From assembly GCF_000699445.3 (NCBI RefSeq), contig NC_067195.1, positions 13,452,787-13,516,786 of the forward strand: a DNA stretch of 64,000 nucleotides, read 5' to 3'. The notes beneath the pieces are model-generated. The model worked only from the letters and a program-made list of their open reading frames with translations, had not been told where the DNA came from and searched no databases. The translations under genes and the position numbers were made by a program. Origin of the DNA: Schistosoma haematobium (Eukaryota > Platyhelminthes > Trematoda > Strigeidida > Schistosomatidae). Position 1 is the stretch's first letter. The number at the start of each line of letters is the position of its first letter. Shown here piece by piece: positions 36,049 to 50,700 of the stretch.

Positions 36049-38690
36049 CTAAAATAATTAATGATTATAAATAAATATTTACAGATCAACACACGTAGGT
36101 AGATTGTAAACAACATGGAAAATGTTGAAGACATTAGCTGTTTTTCATAGGCCTTCCTACTACTGCATCAAGTTTCCATGGTATATATATACAGAGCTAG
36201 TGAATCATGATTAGTGATAAATTAATTGTGAATACAACCTCAATCCTATAGGTAAATCGAGGCCCAAATAGATTCAATAAAAACGTTTCGGACTGCGAAA
36301 CTGAGTGACACAAGTCCAACTACATCATGGAGTATCAGCTTAATCAAGATAGTATTGATAAGTCTTGTTAATTTGAACGCTTTATTCGATTCCTAAGCTA
36401 AAACTACGCAGCTACCTGAACTCAAGAGAAAAGGCGCAAAATAAACGAAAAACACTTTACTCCAAAGGTTCATTTTCGTACAGAAAAACACGGGTATTCA
36501 TAAATGTTAACATTTGTTAAATCAACATCATATTTTGGCCAATCCGCTAAAAGACATTATGCTACTGACTAATAGTAGCACGCCACGTTGATATTCTAGA
36601 AAGCTCCATCATGCTCTGATTGGCTAGGACTCTTCGGCTCCTTTAGGGCCTCTGGAGGCTCCGTTGCAGCTCTCGGAAAGCCGACTAAACAAGTAGACAC
36701 ACCATTCTAACGAGCGCAGATTAGTACAGAGACCTAGGTCTAGAGTTTTTTGACAGCTGCTTTCAACCACTTGAAAGAATGAAGTATCTTATGCCAACTT
36801 ATTCTTCAAGTAAAGATTTCTGTACTCAGCTTGAAGCTACACTACTGCTGCTACCTGATAGTCCGAAACTTAAGTACGCGAATATTAGTTTAAATTTATG
36901 ACATACAGGTCGAGAGCTGAATGGTTTTTACCAGTAAACGACCCATAGCATTCACAAGTGTCAACTGCTACAAAGTCATGTTCTCATTAACATATCGATA
37001 AAAAAACCTACTGATTTGACAAAGACCTGCCTATTGATATTAGTATTGAGGTTGGACTACTCATTGTGTCGAGGATTTCATCCATTATATAACACCTTTT
37101 AAAGTTGTATAAAAGTGCCTGACCTAATTTATATTTATCTCAGATTAGAATTACTGGACAGTGATCAACATTAATATTGTAAACTTGAAGTATATTTTAA
37201 ACCCACATATTTATTAGCGTCAGTTTTATTTACGAGTATTCATGTCGCTTTAACTGTGAGTTAAATATTTTGCACAAAGTACATACACAATAGAATCCAG
37301 ACACAGTGGACTCATTTGTTAATTGCTATGTTGATTCACTGAAGATTCTTCCGTTGAAAATGTAGTTTAGAATAAATGAGTATATTCAGTCAGAATACTA
37401 ACAACACATGATTTATCGACAAAACGCAATTCGGATGAAACCCGAATGGTCCGTAGGAAACAATATTAAAAACTACTATTACACTAACATTTATTGGATT
37501 GAGCATAATAATATGAAATAAGGGTATTTTTTAAATACAATAATTAACTATTTTGTATATTGAAATTGCACACTAGTTAATTAGATTTAAAACGTTATAC
37601 TTTTGTCATTATTTTTTCTAATAAATAATACCTCTTAAAATAATACTTTGATTTATTTTGGAGGCACTAACTACAAATTTGTAATAAGCTAATACGGTAC
37701 AAATCAATAGTTCAATCAAACAGACTGTGACCCATTTTCCAACAGGATCCTACACTAAATAGTAGTAAATATACACATTTTTGTCTAGTTAAATTTGAGC
37801 TACAATTTTCTAGACTGATGTTATTCAAGTGTTCTAGCCAAGGTGATTAGAGTAAGAGGTACGGATCTATTGTTTAGAAGTCAGATTTTTAACATCTTAA
37901 CTACTGCTCTACTTAAAAATTAAACTAACACATTCACTGGATATCTGAGTGTGAAACACCCTAACTGTAACAGCTAATGATACTAGCCAATTGATCTAAT
38001 CGAAGTAGGTGAAGCGTGGCTCTAACCTGAGACGACTGAAAGTCTAATGCCCTTAACTATTAAGTCACCATTCCATTAGTTTATTAGTAATTGAAATAAT
38101 AAAGCTAGTTAGTAATAGCAAATTAAGGTAGATGGTTGAACACAGAGGACCTTGAAAGATTCAAGACCATCTCCTAGAACCTAGTACCAAAAAGTATATG
38201 CATTGATTATCATTCAGTGTTTGATACCTTTGAACACGAGATCATTATCAGTTGACTGACCAGACAACAATTTAGGTAAAATTCCATTTTAAAAAAAAAC
38301 CTCAGCCGCTAATGTCATGAGTACAACACGTAAATTAACAAGTTATGACAATGATCTGAATATATATATATGAAGAGCAAAGACTTTAGCAAGCAAAACT
38401 TTATTGATTTTTTCACCTTGTTCATCATCATCTTATTCGTTACAAAAGATAATAAGTTGAACAGTAACAGTGAAATGGCATCAACACATTAATTATTGAA
38501 ACTATTTTACTATGCTTTGTTTAACTAATGAAGAGATGATTTTATAACACACAAGATACAATGCTCTTCTCTTACATACATTTATATACATGCATATGTG
38601 TGTAAGATCATGTAGACGCACACAAATCAAGCATCACATGATCAATATGTACACATCATTCCGATCAATGAAGTGTATTATTGCACTATA

Positions 38691-38755
<65 letters not shown>

Positions 38756-41700
38756 TGATTCGTAACATAACCAATATCCGAAGACAATTAATATTGAGTC
38801 ATCTTTTCAACTATTCAGTTCAGTTATGAAAATAACGAGATACCAGAAACACTTACAACTGTAAATATACCGGTTCTATAAGAGGTTAATCGCGTCCCAA
38901 ATAGCTCAATACTGGTGACATCTCAGACTGTGAAACTAGATGACGCCGGTTCGAATCCTACAGGGACCATATGTTTCCTCAAGATTACAGGTATTCCTTA
39001 CTGATGAGCGGTAACTAGCACGTGACCTAAGTCCAGGGTTTTCTAGTGATTACTCCTGACCACAAAATAATTGCAACAAGCCTTAAATATCTTGCGAGTT
39101 CCTACACCAAAAATAAACGCCTAACAATTTATGGCGCTGAAAACAAATTTAATTTCTTAAGTATACTATCTACTGTCGATTGATCTGTAAGTTGATCGCA
39201 CTATATGATATAATCTGATAGAAGTAAATGATGATAGGAGTTATTATACATAGATAGTATTTGACTTTATCCGGTCACAAATATTATTCATTTATTTTAA
39301 ACTTAATTGACTGTAAATAAGCATAAATTGATTGATTACAAAATTGATGGTAACAAAGAGTAAAGTATTCTCTAGAAATGAGTAATATTATATTACGCTA
39401 TGTGAAACAATAGATGAGTGGTTTTTAAAAAAACATGATTTTTAACTCACAGGTTGTAGTTTCGACTCCCATACACACAGATACGCACACCACATACTTT
39501 ATCAACCATCATATAAACAAATGTTGTTCAAAACTGAGTACACAAGATTGTATTAGGTAAATTAGTTTCTTTCAGAAAAAGTTTGGTTAAAATTCAGTTG
39601 TCTGAGTTAAGGACTGCGACTGATCAGTTTCTTTTAGTATATGCACATACTGGTCGGACTAGTCACAAGCATTTTGGGGGCACAGTTGGATAGTGACTAG
39701 CAGTAGAATTCAGACAGTGCGTTTCGTCTAATTTCAACCTCGTCAACCGAATGTACCTGTATCCTAGTGTTGACGTTCAAACTCCACGATTCCATTTATA
39801 GCCACATTGAACTTTTACATATGAGTAAACTAGGTTTATATATACGTATAAATCCAAATCCAATAAAAAATTAATTAGAACCATACCTCTTCTTTAGTAC
39901 AATTATCTATTTCAGAAGCCCAACTTTTCTCTGATGAACGTATTAAGCTTTGACCTTGTTGAAGTGATTGTGTAAGTAATTCTTCTTGAGCTTCTTCCAC
40001 TTGTTGTCGTAATATTTTATTTTCAGCAGTTAGTCGACGAACAATTTCTTGAACCTCTTGATAACGTGCTAACACTTCAGTTGAACCAGTGCTAGCTGCG
40101 GCTGCTGTAAGTGTACCCGAACCTGAACCGACTCGACTTCTTCGTTTACCACCCATAGAACCATTCAGCTCTTCTAATACCTAAATATAAACAGAAGCAC
40201 ATATATATAAATTATTGTTTGTGGATGTAATTTTTGATCTGTAGCCTGTATTCATAATAGAATGATCACAATTGGGATGTGGTGGATGCCAATCACAAGG
40301 TTGTTTGTAAGTAGTGTGCAACGGGAATGTGGCATCAAAGTTGCAGCAATTGTCAGATGGAGTGAAGACACTCGGTGCATCGAAAGCATGGGATTGGCAG
40401 GAAATTTGGAGGCCACACCGAAAGATGCAAATGGACGATTAAAGACTATGTGTATGTATTCTGTAAATACTTCTCGTAATATATATGCATTCCTCCTGCC
40501 TATTACATTGTTTTACAGCGGTATTATTGAAAACGTCAGAGAATTAAGCAGCTTGTTTCGTACTAGTACAAGACCATACAGCAGTGCATAATTAGCACCC
40601 TCCAGTGGTTGAACTCAGCCGTCACGTTTCGCTAAAACTAATCAACCCATAGAATTGTCGAGCTGTCGTCAAATGGCACGACTTAAGCTTTTATTAATTT
40701 GCGAAATAGAGCGGCAACTATCTAATATTACGTATATTTTAAAGATTATCTGTATAGGGGGGATCTTGGGGAATAATAAATTATACTAAGATCACGAACC
40801 GGCATAAGTTAGGCAACCGGTGAATACCAGGGAGTACTGAACATCTATTTCATCTTAACATGTGCATCCACAATCTTACCAATGATCAAACCTAGGACCT
40901 TCAGGTATCGCACTGACCATTTAACCATTAGACCTCTAAGCAAGCATTCAACAGCTGTCCAGTCAGTCCTCCATGATTTTCAGTGGTCGTCTAATTTAGG
41001 CCATTTTGTCATCTCAGTAAAATTTCGAAAATTGTAAACAGAATCAATGAGATACAACTAAAGCTAAGTGAAAGCAGTTTCAGAATTATAAACAAACGTA
41101 AGATGTGTTAAATGCATCTTATACGATCAACTAATAGAAGAAAAGCATCATTATCAGCGATTAACTGGAAAAAACAAACCAAATATACACAATGCAATAT
41201 TATTACTACTTATTCACAACTATAAGAAAAAGTGAAGTAGATGAGTTTAGAAGTATGTTGTATTTCTGAAAATATCAGAAGCCATAAAAAAGGTAACAGT
41301 GTTATACTTCTCAACAGTGTATCCCAAATACTCCTATAAAAAGAAGCTATAAATTAAGGTGACTGAACATAATTCATAGATATATTTTAAAAAGAAACTA
41401 ATACACAAATAGGAATAATATTTAGGTATTTTTCGACTTAACCACATCTTTATGCATATTATCGCATTTTCTTTTACCTGAAGTTCAGTGGGACCAATTA
41501 CAAATTGAGTACAATCTAGTCATAATACATCCACGTATGTGTAGATTTCTGGAACCAGTAACAACCTTCATCTAATCTCACCCCCACAAAAAACTTCTGA
41601 ATGAAATAAATTAAACGACAAGATTATTAAGTGAATTAGTTGAAATCCCCACTATCAGAACGAAAGAATTATATGTAGAGTTGGGTTTTAATAGTACATG

Positions 41701-44700
41701 ATTTATTGCGAAATAATGGAGAAGACTTCCAGTACAAGTGGATTTTTTCGTGACATTGCATTTTTGAACCAGATTAGCTTAACTCTGTAGCTTCCATTAT
41801 CACTATATTTATAAATTAAACTTTATATGAAGTAAACACTGCTAGTATTGTCCAGAACAATTATTGAAATCTCTACAACTCAACCACTTAACTCTGAGAA
41901 CACAATATCGAGTAGTCCAATAACTAACTACAATTTCATCACATAAATGTAGTTTTTAGTGTGTTGTTTTTTTTTAAAAATTTAGTAATTCTTGTAGAAA
42001 AGAAAAAAAACAATATCAATTGTTATATAGCACCACTACTACTAATACTACTAACTTGATACCAATTACTGGTAGGCATAAGTTAAGTAGATCATTGTTT
42101 TCTCATGTACTTACATTCATTTTTAGTACTTTAACAAAAAAAACTTCCCACAGAAAAATGAATTAGAAAATTCAGAACATTATTTTTTTCCTCTCACTAT
42201 TAAAATTATTATTATTATCACTATTCAATCCGTACAATATACATACTTTCTTTTTATTCACTACAACTCAATATACATAGACTACATGTTTTCAATTCTT
42301 AATGTGTTTTTTTATTTTGCACATAAACCGTGAAGATTAGTTTGTTTATTACTCACATCACAATACAAAACTTTTTTATATAAGTACATAATACTACATA
42401 TTTTCCCTAGTACATGATTATTGCATTTTTTTCTTAATACAATTAGTGTATGATATATTTATCCCTGATTGACTAAATTTGGTGTATGATTGGGAACTTA
42501 AAGCAATTGGATAACTAGTAGAGGAGGCACACCTAAAACTTAGGTGTGCATCAAATTCAAGACTTTTAGAAATCGTGAGACGAGTACCTAACAATGAACT
42601 TTGTGTTATATCAAGATTTGATTAAAGTTGTGGATTTGTAAATAATAGACGACAATCTTGTGACTGTACTGGTTAAAAACCTTGAAAGTCTTACCAGTCG
42701 ATCACAGGCTGGATGGATGTATAGCAGTTGAGGAATACTATACTAGGACAAAGCAGCTGGCTAGTGCACTCTGGTTTTGTTGACAGTGACTTCGTTGGTC
42801 TCAATAAAGTTGAATCAACATGTGCCATTTAAACCTTCCTCTTCCAATGTATGCACACTGATGCACATAGAACAACAGACGGATAAGACTATGTATTTGT
42901 AAAATTTTGATATCAAGGTATGTGTCTAAAACATATATTCAAAACTCCATAATCTCAAAATGAAGTGATCATCCTCTCAATCCTTAAAAAGGGACTAACT
43001 AATTTATATCCATACATATGACAAACATTTTGAACTGCTGAAACGCAAACTAATGCTCAAAAGATGACAGAACCTTATACCTGCAGAGACATTTATGTAT
43101 CCGAGTAGTCATGTAAGTGCTACTGGCGAAACGGCAGATGAGATTCAGTCAATGGATGGTAAAAGCCATAAATCCTCAAGCTGAACTGAGCAGTCTTTGA
43201 GGAAATCATGATGTTACTTTGACTGTAAACATCGGTATCCGTGATAGCACATGTGTTAGATCCTTTAAAACCATCCCGAGCTCGGATATTTGATGATTCT
43301 CTGTGCTCAAACATCGAATTCTCAGAAGAATTGCCGATATCCGGTGACAATACCGATGTTTGACAGTGTTCATTCTGACAAACTAACAATTCAATTGGTA
43401 TCACCATCTTAAAACACCGAATTCGGTGGATTAGTCATGTTTTACTAATCAATTTGTGATATGGTACCACAATCTCCCGATGTCCTAGGTGAGAATCGTT
43501 TTATTATTAACAAATCTGAACTCCATCACAGTTACGACTTCTCACTCAAACTTGAGGAACATCTTGAAGTAATTAGTTGTGACTGGCGAAGTTCAGACGA
43601 ATACAGTCTAAAAATTAAGAAATTATTCTTCACAAAAACCATTCAAATAATCCTTTATTTATTTAATTATTATCAGAAATCATAACGAAAACAATCAAGT
43701 ATTAATTAAACCCAAGTAAGTAGCAACTTACATGTACCGCATGATCACGATCTTTTCGAAGAACTTCCATTTCTCTAGTATGTTTAGTCGTTAATGATTT
43801 TAATTCTTCTTGAAAACTACGTGCTTGTTCTTGTGATTCAGTTAATTGTTCATTGGTTCTTCGAAGATCCTAAACACCATGGCGAGATGGATATTTTTAG
43901 AGCAGAAATAAATAAGACAAAAGTTATAAAACTTATAAGTAAAAATATAAACAGATATGCATTGAAATTGTGTGTGTTTTCATATATGAATATAAACCGG
44001 AAATAAAAACGACATGAAATGTTCACTTATATCAATGTATGTTAGCATTAACGGATATAAATTCAATCAAGAGAAGAACGTCAAAATCATGAAACGACGA
44101 AATACAAAGAATCCTAGAGGATTCTCTGTAAGCATGGGTATTCAGGTAAATTTTTAGTTATCAATAGAAATATCAACACAGACCCTATTTACGAACCTAT
44201 ACAGTAAATGTCAACCACCCATGCGGTCAGAGGTGAACAGAAAAAATAAACTTTCGACAGGAATACAAAGACAAATAAAGCGGGTGTGAGAAAGGTATCG
44301 TGAATTGACTTAATTTAAAACTGTACACCATTGGATCCCGGCTCAGTGATCTAGAGTTAAAGCGTTTGCACGAGAGACTGAAGGTTCTGGCCTAGAACCT
44401 CGGTTGTGAATTCGTGGATGTGCACTGCTGAAGTCCTGTGGTTGAACGAAACGGTCATCCAGTAATTCCATGTTTTCAATGGTTATTTGACTTAAATTGA
44501 TTCTTGATATAAACTATATATGTATACACATATATATTGACCTATATCTGACCAACCCATAGAAACAACTTTTAGAACATATTTCTTTTTCAGCAAAGAT
44601 AAAACCATAAGGCATCTTAATTTTACTAGACTCTGTGAACATTAGTTCAGTGGCCTATGTTCCATGAGGGGTAAAAGACTTGCCTAAGTGGAAACATTAG

Positions 44701-47700
44701 ATATTTTTAAAAGAAACAACTTGAATTTAAGAATGTAAATCATTGAATCCAAATTCAGTGATCGCAGTATGCTGTGCTGATATTCTAGAAAGCTTCATCA
44801 GATTTTGACTGAGTGGAGACTCTTCGGCTACTTTGTGTTTATCAAAAGCCATTCCAACAGACCTAAAATTCCCGGATTCGACCCACGGTGATAATGTGAA
44901 TACGCAATGTGGAGAATCCCATACTAAGACGAAACAACTTCCCGGTACTTTATGGTTTCTAGTAATTGTCTCACTAAAGTTAATTCATGATGCAAAATGA
45001 AAACAATCTCCACAAACACATGCATACTGAAATAATTTGTTCGGATATTATTCATGTTCTTTATATTTAAATGTGTTAGAAACAATAACCTGAGGAACAA
45101 TAGAAAGACGCACATAAGCGCACATGTACAACAATCAAAAACCGATTGCCTAAAAGAAAACAAATGGATTTAAGGTTATCGTAACCACTCATTGTCTTTG
45201 GACTTTATCTACAAAGATACACGAACTTCTTTCGACAATTATTCTCTCACACGTCTTTTGTTTGACTGAAGAGTGTTTGTAAGCAGCTAACTATACTATT
45301 TGTAAAGATTTGTAATTTCGCCCGTTTCTGGCTGCAGTTAGCCGATTTCTACTAATATCTGTGCCCAATCTGAACGGATCGTCTCGATATTGTCTTCTGT
45401 TACACGTTTTTAGTTTATTTGTACCATGGCTAGCAGTGAAGTTTAGAATATGACCTTTGTTCTAGTTGAGACTTGTTGGTAGGATGAAATTATCCTACTG
45501 TTATTGTTCACACAGAGACTTGAATGTTAACATGTTATTCATTAAGCTACTAAGTTCAGATACCTATTAACTAGTTCAATGGGTATGAAGAGTTCTAAAT
45601 AAGACGAAACGCGCCAAAGATCCTACAGCCAGCCACAATCCAAGTCAATAAGTCACTCACTCTATTTACAAACTATTCGTCTTTTCGTAAATGTTGTAGT
45701 ATATAGATTTAGTAAAGATTTAAAGACTCAGATTTAGTCTACAATGCTTTTTTTTAAAGGATTATGTAGTAGTTCCTCGTTCTTCCGAGCATAGGAATAA
45801 GCGACACTGGCATAACAAATGGTGATGGGGATTGTGGAATAAAGAAAGACATGACAACTGCCAACGGGATCAATTTACCAGTTTCAGTTTTTCAACATAA
45901 CTATGTGGTCCAAGTTATAACTTCGTTGTCAGTTCAACCTACCCCTAAACCTGTTATGTTCAGTTATAAATATACCTCTGCTTTCTTTTATCAAGTCGCT
46001 ACTACAACAAATAACGCAGTTACTAGTATAAGAACATGTTAATTTCAGAAGTAAAATCAATGCTACAGTTTAATGAAGATGTGTAAATTAGATCTCATTT
46101 AATGCTCACCGATGCATTGAAGGAATATATGCTCAGAAAATCGAATCCGGAATCGCAATCAAAAATTATAGATACGTTAAACGAAGTAACTGATACATTT
46201 CCTGCAGCAATAAAGAACAGTTTTGTGATTGAGGAGAAGGTCTACAAATTCTGGTGATATCATACCAGATGTTGCTTATTCTCACAATGTATCTGTTTGT
46301 AGTGAAAACCTTGGTCAGTATGAAGCATAAGTTCTCAATGGGTCCAAATCTAACTATATTTCCGATGGTATGATGTTTATTCTCATAATCCATTCACTTC
46401 TAGTCAATGTGAGAAATATGTTCTAAAAAAGTCACATTCTGATCAAATTCCAGATATTATTGTAGCAGATGGTGAGTGCTCTCACACCTCAAATATATCA
46501 CGTAGAATCCCTACCTAATGCTATGATGAATCAATTGAGACAACAAGTGTTCACGAAACAGTCTCGAAACCAGAATGCCCAAGAGTGATGTCGTTCACAC
46601 AATCGGAAAATTTAAATTTAGTCCCAAAGTCTGGCAGTTCGACATTCGGGGTAATGCTCAATGCTTGTAATGGTAGAAATGAAGATTTGTTTGAGATGAA
46701 AGTCTCTGAACCAGACTGGGTCAAAGGTTCATGCTTACCTCAGGAAGCTGAGGTCAAATAAAGATAATAAGTGTGCCAATTTCACTTCTCCAAAAATTTT
46801 AAATACGATCAATTTGCACAGACTATCCAGTGTTTTCGGAAAATTTATGATGAGTAGTTAACAAATTTCAGTATTTCTTACAGTTATCTAAAAATACTTA
46901 ACTCATCTGATGATATTTATTTTGTTTATTCGGACAAATTGAATGTCACATACAAAAAGGTAAACCTTGTTTTAGTACATCAAAGTCAGTCCAATTGCAA
47001 TATCCCTGTATGTAGAAATATCCCATTCTAATGTTTTGAGAACAAAGAGAGCCTACATGAATCACATGCATTTTTACTGACAAGTCTAAATGTAAAATGT
47101 GCTTATTAATATAATGGACGGAATAATGAAAGGAAAGGGAAAAATCACCGTGTATAATATTATCCTTACAGGTCAAGATCATACGCTCCAATACTCTCAT
47201 ATAAAGAAGGTATGAGTAGTGTTAAGACAGTTCAGGTCACATTATTTGTAACGTAGTTATATGAAGATCCAACATTGTTTCGCAGGGGAGGGAGAATCAT
47301 ATATGTATTGAACGAAAGAGCAGAGCATAAATTAGGTCAATTTCTTAAATGAAGCTGGAAAAACCCATTGAGACCTAGGAAACGACTACGCGACCGGCAA
47401 GGAAGATCCTAGCGGGTACGATAAAGAACAACAACCCCTCGAATGGACTGTCCAGGGAAAACTTATTCCTGCGTATTCCATCAAAAAAGAAGAGAAGGTT
47501 ATGGTGGAACGAAAAGGTAAAATTGCATTCTTTTGCTCATTATAATTTTTGTTTAACATTACTTCCACTCTAATTCAATGTATTGATTCAGTCAGTCAGT
47601 CAGTAACAACGTAGAACTTCGTACGTACGTACAGCAGTTCGAGTTGCCATATCACATTAGCACAGAGATGTAATGATTACTCAGTGTAGTGTTTGTTTTG

Positions 47701-50700
47701 GTTTCCAATATGATATTTTATTCGATATAACATTAGTTTATTTGAGTGTGATGTTTGTTGGAGATATGATATACTTGAATTACATTAAAATGAACTATGC
47801 TCAGCATGATATGCAGCATGTTATTTGTTGTAACTCTGGGTATTTTTCATATATGTGATTTTATTCTAATTATTAATTAAAATAAGTGTATAACTAACGT
47901 ATGAGTGTATTTTCGACTAAGGTCGTCGTCGTGATTTGGGGTTAATAAATCTTCACTTGAACCAGTCTTTGTGTTCTTATTTTCGTGTCGTGGGAATTGC
48001 GGTGGTTAATCGTTCTTTCGAACATAAGAATACGAGACGCGGACATAGCAGATTACCTATACACTAACCGACTGACAGCATTGAAACAAGTATATATTTT
48101 TGTAGATAGACTGATGGATCAAATACAAAACTTTGTCAGATCATATTCAATATAAAAAAGTAGCAAATCTGATTTGTATATAAAATTTACCATTTTCAAT
48201 TGATATCGAAAAGGAATTGAAAAATCAACTGGAAATTATTAACCCCTTTTTACAAATCAGTTTTACGCTACTCTTAGACAATCACGTGTCCATAACTTCT
48301 GATGAAATTCTACCCATTAGATTCGCGTGAAGTGAATTGCTTGTTTTTACGAAAGAGGATATCTGGTACGAATGTAGATCGTTTACCTAAGATTTTAGAA
48401 AACCCGAGTTTAAACTAATGATATACAATGAGTAGAGAATTCTACAAGTGAATAACGTATGGATATAATTGGTAAAGATGGCAGTCTTTTGACATTGTAG
48501 CGTTAATAGTTCTTCGAGAACCATCTACCTCAGTTTAAACGTCCGAGTAGTGTCCCAGCTCTCACATACACAAGTAGTGATGATAATAATCCAGGGTACG
48601 TTATGATATAATTAGTTAGTACTCAAACAAATTCGTCATTTAAAAATCGCTACCAAAGAAATATAATATTTACAGTACATAAATATTAACTTAAATTAAT
48701 AAAGATATTCCATCAACCTACAATAATATACGTTTGGTTGTCTGCTTTGATACGAGCTGACTGAACACGTAATTCGGAACATTCACTTTCTAAAGAAATA
48801 ATCCGAGCACGTAACGTTTCTGATTCTTGAGTATGTTCTCGCGAAGAGCGTGACTAAAAAAGTGTTTGGACAGAAAAGAAAAAAAGTATGGAAATATCAA
48901 TGAATCATGAAATATGTTATGGAAAAGAGCCTGACAGTCACTTGAAAAAAGTTCCAACCGATATGTAAATAGAGTTTAAGTAAAACTTCGATAAAATGTA
49001 GTTCCGTATTTGACGCTTGAAAATTAAACCATAAAAGCCCACATCTTCAAATGAAACCACAATGATACCATAATATGGTTGATGTTATCCACAACATTTC
49101 AAACATTCAATAAGTACATGGTGTATCCAGCATTTTCAGTCATATTTATTTTCATTTGGTGAGTGAGTACTGTATATCAGAATATAACTTTTATTAAAGA
49201 TTTTAGTTCAACCTCCGACTTCCACTAGATGTGGGGGTAAAAGTATGGTATATAGGGAAAAGCTAATCAGGATCGAGAAAACTGTCAGCTTTATGTGAGA
49301 AATTCAAATACCATAAATGATGAGCAGTAGAAATGTCTTTATACAATGCTCAAAATGTTAAAAGTCATAGCAGTAAATTAGTTTTTGCAACCATAAAGTA
49401 AAATTGATAGTGTTTAATGTACCGAAGGTTGAACGTTTTCTAATATATATTGTTTACAACAGGCAAACATTGACACTATTTTTAAGTAGTAACCCCAAAC
49501 CCTTAATACTGAATCAAACCTAAACATGGTGGCACTTCATCTAATAAACGAACTAAAATAGCGCTTCAGGAATTTTTAAGCAAAATTCATTCATCCATAT
49601 GGCCTACAGAGCATTTTCGAATGATAGCTGTTGTCAGTTAGTGATGAAAACCCCAACTGTTAACTCCTTATCCTAATCCTCATTAGGAATAATATCGGGA
49701 CTCTTGCAAATCTATTTAGGTACTTATATGGGTTCGAGAAGATGGACACTTTATATCCGTAAAGACAGATTTATGTCATCGTTTCTTCAATCTGTAGGCA
49801 GAGTAACCTGTAGAGAACCTTAATAGAATTATTTAGAAAGTAAAACCCATTTAAACTTTGCAATATTAGGACTTTCTTTTCCAGAAAGTATCTTATTTAT
49901 AAAAGTTGCTTTCTGATTAGCTAAAGAATTGGCTGAAAATCCGTCGTGGTCTGTTTAAGCCCATTCCTATATCATACTTTTACCGATTTGTATTTTTCAT
50001 CTAGGACCTTACCTTACCTGAAGTTGCGTTACACATTAACGTGTTCATAGCAGACAAATACAAATAATTCCAAACAATTGAAATGAAATCTTTAGTGAAG
50101 ATAACCACTCGAATATATAAAAATCATCCACAAACTGAACAGAAAGATGGTCGCAAATGTTGGATACAAAATACTTATTTCAAAGTGTCGCCTGGATTTA
50201 AGTAAAGAGTTGTACACAAGAAATTTCTTTTTGAGAAAAAGTGGAGATTTTTTGACAGAAATTAAAGATAACAGGGATTGTGTCTGACATAAGTTTGTCC
50301 AAATTGCAACCGCATTCCAGTAAAATCACCAGTAATGCTCTAACTGATATACTTCCAAAAACCTCAACACAGGTGAACACAAACAAAATAATTAGTAGCT
50401 GTTAGTATAAATATGCACAACATTACTGATTGTCTTGGAAAACATATCTGGATTGTAATTACAGTAAAGTGTACATAAAACTCATACCCAAAATTTTAAA
50501 GATCAGCGAAGCCGTCATTCTAGACAAAACAATGCTATCAAATAAACTCTACTTGGCAATAAAACAAAATATACCGAAAAAATCGACGAACAGTTAATAT
50601 TAGCGATCAACTGATAGAAAATCATAGATGAGTACTCACTTCAATTACAGTATACAGAATGGAAAAATATGCCACTTATTATAGGTACTGATTTTTAGTG

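Larger units (their letters stand above)
36049..39886 (-). other. FIP intron e-f
   Basis: 3.8 kb. It holds the LTR-like piece at 36565-36900, the (TA)n tract at 38694-38752, a tRNA-like SINE at 38885-39060 and a hammerhead relic at 39704-39768. The rest is plain AT-rich sequence. Confidence 0.7.
40181..43731 (-). other. FIP intron d-e
   Basis: 3.55 kb with a paired SINE relic at 40805-41030, a plus-strand SINE relic at about 42650-42800 and an unidentified coding-like frame at 43120-43407. The frame at 40262-40591 has no motif. Confidence 0.6.
43870..48721 (-). other. FIP intron c-d
   Basis: 4.85 kb and the richest in repeats: SINE copies at 44310-44512 and about 44860-44995, LTR-like piece at 44775-44840, Smα relics at 45320-45650, a decayed coding block at 45851-46960 and an RTE tail at 47589-47672. 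Confidence 0.7.

Noticed and set aside
48722..48740. Alternative donor GTATAT for FIP exon c
   Set aside because: It would leave two bases and break the frame into exon d, whereas GTAGGT keeps phase 0.
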